Below, piece after piece: positions 5,237-9,655 of a stretch of 9,655 nt of DNA. The DNA is from RGIG1959 sp045651865 (GTDB lineage Bacteria > Bacillota > Clostridia > Oscillospirales > Acutalibacteraceae), in the NCBI GenBank assembly GCA_045651865.1, contig JAZRTC010000004.1, positions 1-9,655 of the forward strand, written 5' to 3'. Position 1 is the stretch's first letter; every line of letters begins with the position of its first letter. A program made the translations under genes and the position numbers. Under the pieces are notes generated by a model that was given only the letters and a program-made list of their open reading frames with translations, had not been told where the DNA came from and did no database searches.

Positions 5237-6547
5237 TTGTATTTCCAGAAAGACATTGAAACAATGCCGCGTAAGGAACTCGAAGCACTCCAGCTTGAAC
5301 GACTGCGCCACATTGTGGATTATTGCTACAACCATGTTCCGTTTTATAACAAGAAATTATCCGAAGCGGGTGTGACCGCCGATAAGATCAAAACACTGTC
5401 GGATGTGCAATACATCCCCTTTACCACGAAAGCGGACATCCGTGACAACTACCCGTTTGGATTGTTTGCTGTGCCGCAGAAGAAGATCGTGCGTATTCAC
5501 GCAAGTTCGGGTACAACCGGCAAGCCGACTGTGGTTGGTTACACCCAAAACGATATCAATAACTGGAGCGACTGCGTGGCGCGTATGTGCGTTGCTGTCG
5601 GTGTCACCGACGAAGATGTGGCACAGATCTCCTTCGGTTACGGTCTGTTCACGGGTGCACTCGGCCTGCACTACGGTCTGGAGAAGATCGGTTGCTCGGT
5701 TATCCCCGTATCCAGCGGTAATACCCAAAAACAGGCGATGCTTCTCAAGGACTTCGGTTCGACCGTTCTTGTAAGCACCCCGTCCTATGCGATGTACATG
5801 AGCGAAGTTGCCCACGAAATGGGTATCAGCAACGATGATATCAAACTTCGCATCGGTCTGTTCGGCTCGGAAGGCTGCACCAATGAGCTTCGCGATCTGA
5901 TCGAAAAAGGCTTCGGTCTGTTCTCCACCGACAACTACGGCATGAGCGAACTGATGGGCCCCGGCGTATCGGGCGAATGTGTCGAGCGCGACGGTCTGCA
6001 CTTTGCAGAAGATCACTTCCTGCCCGAGATCATTGATCCCACCACGGAAAAACCGCTTGGCGAAGGCGAAAACGGTGAACTGGTCGTGACCACGCTCACC
6101 AAGGAAGGCATCCCGCTTCTGCGCTACCGCACCAAAGATATCACCCGCCTGAACTACCAGACCTGCAAATGCGGCAGAACGCACGCACGCATGGACAAGG
6201 TCAAGGGTCGCTCGGACGATATGCTCAAGATCCGCGGTGTCAATGTATTCCCGTCCCAGATCGAAAGCGTGATGGCGAACATCGAGGGGATTTCGCCGCA
6301 TTATCAGCTTGTCCTCACCCGCCGCAACTACACCGATTATCTTGAAGTTAAAATCGAGCTTGTGGATGCGTCACTTCTTGAAAACTTCCAGGGGCTGGAG
6401 GCACTGCGCCAGTCCGCAATCCAAAAACTCCGCACCGTTCTCGGTATCGACGCGAAAGTCACGCTTGTGTCTCCGCGCTCACTTGAACGATATGAAGGAA
6501 AAGCTAAGCGCATTGTTGATCTGCGCAATCAGGAGGGTAATGTATGA
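5237..6547 (+). CDS. paaK: Phenylacetate-CoA ligase family protein (aryl-CoA ligase 1)
   Basis: An AMP-forming adenylating enzyme, expected to convert an aryl acid, ATP and CoA to aryl-CoA, AMP and PPi in the cytosol. It has 436 residues, a full PaaK length. Visible motifs are the P-loop-like HASSGTTGKPT (88-98), YGYGLFTG (134-141), NYGMSELMGPG (233-243), GELVVTT (280-286), RYRTKDIT with D301 (297-304), the hinge GRSDDMLKIRG (324-334) leading into the C-terminal domain, and YEGKAKR (419-425) with the likely adenylation lysine. CKC (310-312) is a cysteine pair often seen in this family. Translation probably starts at TTG. The stop overlaps the iorA start (ATGA), implying translational coupling. 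Phenylacetate, indoleacetate and hydroxyphenylacetate are the most likely substrates given the IOR partner; which one is inference. Confidence 0.9.
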   Translation: MYFQKDIETMPRKELEALQLERLRHIVDYCYNHVPFYNKKLSEAGVTADKIKTLSDVQYIPFTTKADIRDNYPFGLFAVPQKKIVRIHASSGTTGKPTVVGYTQNDINNWSDCVARMCVAVGVTDEDVAQISFGYGLFTGALGLHYGLEKIGCSVIPVSSGNTQKQAMLLKDFGSTVLVSTPSYAMYMSEVAHEMGISNDDIKLRIGLFGSEGCTNELRDLIEKGFGLFSTDNYGMSELMGPGVSGECVERDGLHFAEDHFLPEIIDPTTEKPLGEGENGELVVTTLTKEGIPLLRYRTKDITRLNYQTCKCGRTHARMDKVKGRSDDMLKIRGVNVFPSQIESVMANIEGISPHYQLVLTRRNYTDYLEVKIELVDASLLENFQGLEALRQSAIQKLRTVLGIDAKVTLVSPRSLERYEGKAKRIVDLRNQEGNV

Positions 6548-8283
6548 AAAAGACATTGATGCTCGGCAACCAGGCGGTTGCGCGAGGTTTGTATGAAGCG
6601 GGATGCTGTGTGGCATCGAGCTACCCCGGTACACCCAGTACCGAAATCACCGAATTCGCCGCAACCTATGACGACATCGCGTGCGAGTGGGCACCCAATG
6701 AGAAAGTGGCAATGGAAGCCGCATTCGGCGCATCTTTGGGCGGTAAGCGTAGTTTCTGCGCGATGAAGCATGTCGGATTGAATGTTGCTGCCGACCCGCT
6801 CTTCACCATCTCCTACACCGGTGTCAACGCCGGTATGGTCATCGTTGTGGCGGACGATGCGGGTATGCACAGCTCGCAGAATGAGCAGGACTCCCGTCAT
6901 TACGCGGCATCCGCCAAGGTGCCAATGCTCGAGCCGTCTGATTCGGCGGAGTGCCTTGACTTTGTCAAACGCGCTTACGAAATTTCCGAGCGTTTTGACA
7001 CGCCCGTTATTCTGAAAATGTGCACCCGTGTTGCACACTCTCAGAGCCTTGTGGAGCGGAGCGACCGTGTTGAACCAGATGCAAAGCCCTATGAAAAAAA
7101 TCCTGCCAAGTACATTATGATGCCCGGTTTTGCGAAGAAGCGTCATCCCATCGTGGAACAACGCACACTGGATCTCGTAGCATTTGCCGAAACAAACGAC
7201 ATCAACCGCGTGGAAATGGGCGGCACTCAAATGGGTATCATCACCTCCTCCACCTCGTATCAATATGTCAAAGAGGTATTCGGTGATTCGGTCAGCGTGC
7301 TGAAGCTCGGTATGGTGCATCCCCTGCCTGTGAATCTGATCAAAGATTTCGCCGCGAAGGTCGATCGCCTTGTGGTTGTCGAGGAGCTTGACGATGTGAT
7401 CGAAACACATTGCCGCAAGCTCGGTCTGGAAGTGGAAGGCAAGTCGCTGTTCCCCGTGATCGGTGAATTTTCGCAAAACCTTGTCGCTTCCGTCCTCGGC
7501 AAAGAGGTTGAAAACGGCACGGCACTCACGGAAGAACTCCCCATCCGTCCTCCCGTGATGTGTGCAGGCTGTCCGCACCGCGGTCTTTTCTACACACTTG
7601 CCAAGAACAAGATCACCGTTATGGGTGATATCGGTTGCTACACACTCGGCGCTCAGGCACCGCTTTGTGCGATGGATGCGACCATTTGCATGGGTGCTTC
7701 TATTTCGGGTCTGCACGGCTTCAACAAAGCCCGCGGCGAAGAAAGCGAAGGCAAAACCGTTGGTGTCATCGGCGACTCCACCTTCATGCACTCGGGTATG
7801 ACGGGTCTTGTGAATGTGTCGTACAATGCCACCAATTCCACCGTTATCATTCTTGATAACTCCATTACCGGTATGACGGGTCATCAGCAAAACCCGACAA
7901 CGGGCTACAACATCAAGGGCGACCCTGCCGCAAAGGTGGATCTGGAAGCACTGTGCCGTGCACTCGGTATTCAACGCGTGCGCGTGGTTGATCCATATGA
8001 TCTTGCCGCGTGCGATGCAGCGGTGAAAGAGGAGCTTGCTGTCAAGGAGCCGTCGGTCATCATTTCCCGCCGCCCCTGCGTACTTCTCAAATCCGTCAAG
8101 GCAAACCCGCCGCTGACAGTCAACCCCGACAAGTGCCGCAGCTGCAAAAAGTGCATGAAGCTCGGTTGCCCTGCCATCAGCATGAAAAACGGTAAGGCAT
8201 CGGTCGATCCCACGCTCTGTGTCGGCTGTGATGTATGTAAACAACTCTGTGCTTTCGATGCGTTTGAAAGCACCGCGAAATAA
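6544..8283 (+). CDS. iorA: Indolepyruvate:ferredoxin oxidoreductase, alpha subunit
   Basis: This is the catalytic subunit of IOR, which interconverts arylpyruvate + CoA + oxidised ferredoxin with arylacetyl-CoA + CO2 + reduced ferredoxin. At 579 residues it is of normal length. The N-terminal pyrimidine-type domain starts with SSYPGTPSTEI (25-35) and includes CEWAPNEKVAMEAAFGAS (47-64). The TPP domain has CAGCPHRG (340-347), GDIGCYTLG (361-369), GDSTFMHSG (410-418) and ILDNSITGMTGHQ (436-448). Two C-terminal [4Fe-4S] motifs follow: C531, C534, C537, C542 (the last followed by Pro) and C559, C562, C565, C569 (the last followed by Ala, not the usual Pro). The ATG overlaps the ligase stop by 4 nt and is preceded by AGGAGG. 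The beta subunit gene starts 14 nt downstream. Assignment is secure; the preferred arylpyruvate and direction are not visible. Confidence 0.96.
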   Translation: MKKTLMLGNQAVARGLYEAGCCVASSYPGTPSTEITEFAATYDDIACEWAPNEKVAMEAAFGASLGGKRSFCAMKHVGLNVAADPLFTISYTGVNAGMVIVVADDAGMHSSQNEQDSRHYAASAKVPMLEPSDSAECLDFVKRAYEISERFDTPVILKMCTRVAHSQSLVERSDRVEPDAKPYEKNPAKYIMMPGFAKKRHPIVEQRTLDLVAFAETNDINRVEMGGTQMGIITSSTSYQYVKEVFGDSVSVLKLGMVHPLPVNLIKDFAAKVDRLVVVEELDDVIETHCRKLGLEVEGKSLFPVIGEFSQNLVASVLGKEVENGTALTEELPIRPPVMCAGCPHRGLFYTLAKNKITVMGDIGCYTLGAQAPLCAMDATICMGASISGLHGFNKARGEESEGKTVGVIGDSTFMHSGMTGLVNVSYNATNSTVIILDNSITGMTGHQQNPTTGYNIKGDPAAKVDLEALCRALGIQRVRVVDPYDLAACDAAVKEELAVKEPSVIISRRPCVLLKSVKANPPLTVNPDKCRSCKKCMKLGCPAISMKNGKASVDPTLCVGCDVCKQLCAFDAFESTAK

Positions 8284-8297
8284 GGAGGCAAACAGAC

Positions 8298-8870
8298 ATG
8301 GAAACCAAAAATATTATGATCGTCGGTGTCGGCGGTCAGGGCAGTCTGCTTGCCAGTAAACTGCTCGGCAGACTGCTGATGGATCAGGGCTACGATGTGA
8401 AAGTGTCCGAAGTCCACGGCATGAGCCAGCGCGGCCGTTCGGTTGTGACCTATGTCCGCTACGGCGACAAGGTCTACTCGCCTGTCATCGACAAAGGTCA
8501 GGCAGATGCCATTGTGGCGTTTGGGCTTCTGGAAGCCGCCCGCTGGACGGAATACCTCAAAAAAGACGGTCAGATCATCGTCAACACCCAGCAGATCGAT
8601 CCGATGCCCGTGATCACGGGTGCTGCATCCTATCCCGAGCAGTTGGTCGAAAAAATGCAAGAAAACGGACATAAGGTGGATGCGTTCGATGCTCTTTCTC
8701 TTGCGAATGAAGCAGGCTCTTCCAAAGCCGTCAACATCGTACTGATGGGTCGTCTGTCCCAGTATTTCGACATTCCCGACGACGCATGGCAAACAGCACT
8801 GGAAGCATGTGTGCCTGCAAAGTTTCTGGAGCTGAACAAGAAGGCATTTGAACTTGGTAAATCCCTGTAA
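8298..8870 (+). CDS. iorB: Indolepyruvate:ferredoxin oxidoreductase, beta subunit
   Basis: This is the small subunit of IOR, corresponding to the gamma-type domain of 2-oxoacid:ferredoxin oxidoreductases. It has 190 residues, typical of IorB. Near the N-terminus it has IMIVGVGGQGSLLASKLLG (6-24), with the GxGGQG nucleotide/CoA-associated glycine motif, then VSEVHGMSQRGRSVVTYVRYG (36-56), both hallmarks of this subunit. AAGGAGG overlaps the iorA stop codon and sits at good distance from the ATG, so the two subunits should be made in balance. It is soluble, with no membrane segment. It assembles with IorA into the active complex. The next gene starts 22 nt after its stop. Confidence 0.96.
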   Translation: METKNIMIVGVGGQGSLLASKLLGRLLMDQGYDVKVSEVHGMSQRGRSVVTYVRYGDKVYSPVIDKGQADAIVAFGLLEAARWTEYLKKDGQIIVNTQQIDPMPVITGAASYPEQLVEKMQENGHKVDAFDALSLANEAGSSKAVNIVLMGRLSQYFDIPDDAWQTALEACVPAKFLELNKKAFELGKSL

Positions 8871-8892
8871 CCCATAGAAAGAAGTGTTCGAT

Positions 8893-9655
8893 ATGTCCAA
8901 ATATTTCCAACCGGAGATTGAGACGGCATCCGTTGAACAGATCCGCGCTATTCAGGATGACCGTCTGGTCAAAACGGTAAAGCATGTATACGAGAATGTG
9001 GCGCACTACCGCAACCGGATGGATGCGGCCGGTGTCAAACCGGAAGATATCACCTGTGCCGCCGATTTATACAAACTCCCGTTCACATATAAGCAGGATC
9101 TGCGTGATACCTACCCTTACGGTATGATGGCTGTACCGATGACCGATGTTGTCGAGCTTCACGCAAGCTCCGGCACAACCGGCAAACAGGTCGTCGTGGG
9201 TTACACGCAAAACGATCTTGATGTATGGGCGGATATTGTTGCCCGTCAGCTCACCGCCATAGGCGCTGATAAAGACGACTATGTACACAACGCCTACGGT
9301 TACGGTCTGTTCACGGGCGGTTTCGGCTTGCACAGAGGCGCACAGCGCATCGGCGCAACCACAATCCCCGTTTCCAGCGGTAACACCGCGCGTCAGATCA
9401 CCATTCTTCAGGATTTCGGCTCCACTGTGCTGTGCTGCACCCCCTCCTATGCCGCCTATTTGGGCGAGAGTCTAAAGGAGCAGGGCTACACCCCTGACCA
9501 GATTCCACTTAAGGCGGGTATCTTCGGCGCCGAGCCCTGGACCGAGGAGATGCGTCGGAGCACCGAGGCCACCCTGGGCATTAAGGCCTATGACATTTAC
9601 GGTCTGACCGAGACCTCCGGTCCCGGTGTGTCTTTTGAGTGCTGTGAGCAGACGG
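8893..9655 (+). CDS. paaK: Phenylacetate-CoA ligase family protein (aryl-CoA ligase 2), partial (C-terminus beyond window end)
   Basis: 254 codons are present, somewhat over half of a normal ligase of about 430 residues. The frame is open at the window end. Motifs are HASSGTTGK (90-98), AYGYGLFTGGFG (134-145), FGAEPWTEEMR (211-221) and YDIYGLTETSGPG (233-245). The AEPW sequence is typical of PaaK proteins. It is clearly a paralogue of the ligase at 5237-6547, which has SEGC at the same place, and the two are diverged throughout, so this is not a recent duplication. The start ATG has only a weak AGAAAG-type ribosome site, which suggests lower translation or coupling from iorB, 22 nt upstream. 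From about 9463 onward all nine Glu codons are GAG and all three Lys codons AAG, a shift from the earlier part. Its substrate is probably another aryl acid. Confidence 0.9.
   Translation, partial: MSKYFQPEIETASVEQIRAIQDDRLVKTVKHVYENVAHYRNRMDAAGVKPEDITCAADLYKLPFTYKQDLRDTYPYGMMAVPMTDVVELHASSGTTGKQVVVGYTQNDLDVWADIVARQLTAIGADKDDYVHNAYGYGLFTGGFGLHRGAQRIGATTIPVSSGNTARQITILQDFGSTVLCCTPSYAAYLGESLKEQGYTPDQIPLKAGIFGAEPWTEEMRRSTEATLGIKAYDIYGLTETSGPGVSFECCEQT

Noticed and set aside
6529..8244. A 571-codon open frame on the minus strand opposite iorA, plus long antisense frames at 5357-6301 and 7971-8900.
   Set aside because: They mirror clear, motif-bearing genes on the plus strand. Their translations are rich in His, Arg and Cys with no family motif, as expected from antisense frames.

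Overview
The window looks like a chromosomal segment of an anaerobic, Gram-positive, Firmicutes/Clostridia-type bacterium, probably in the Oscillospiraceae/Ruminococcaceae range. The evidence is strong AGGAGG-type ribosome binding sites, sigma-A-like promoters with extended -10 elements, a clostridial 'IYLSPSxQEWNPY' amidase, and an oxygen-sensitive ferredoxin-dependent 2-oxoacid oxidoreductase. Base composition is moderate, close to half G+C by eye. No rRNA, tRNA, CRISPR array, insertion sequence or phage gene is visible. The species assignment is inference.

Left part, minus strand (1-3348). A cytoplasmic-type amidase with a C-terminal SH3 domain (2611-3348) lies upstream of a separate two-gene unit. 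That unit has a well-formed promoter (2553-2581), a roughly 180-nt leader with a possible 42-codon ORF, a three-TM zinc-ribbon membrane protein with a large outside domain (498-2363), and an unrecognised gene running off the window start (1-473).

Middle, plus strand (3416-5132). A sodium:solute symporter gene is a self-contained unit with a near-consensus promoter, an inverted repeat in the leader, and a strong intrinsic terminator.

Right part, plus strand (5167-9655). A second promoter with a palindrome at the expected transcription start drives an operon: PaaK-type aryl-CoA ligase 1 (TTG start), iorA (4-bp overlap), iorB, and a second PaaK-type ligase cut by the window end.

Taken together, the right-hand genes form an aryl-acid module. 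The symporter could carry an aryl acid, the ligases interconvert aryl acid and aryl-CoA, and IorAB interconverts aryl-CoA + CO2 + reduced ferredoxin with the arylpyruvate. Run reductively this would salvage phenylacetate or indoleacetate into Phe/Trp precursors. Run oxidatively it would ferment aromatic amino acids to aryl acids. The individual enzyme families are well known. What deserves a second look is the pairing of two diverged ligases with one IOR, the putative operators, and the unexplained zinc-ribbon membrane protein operon.
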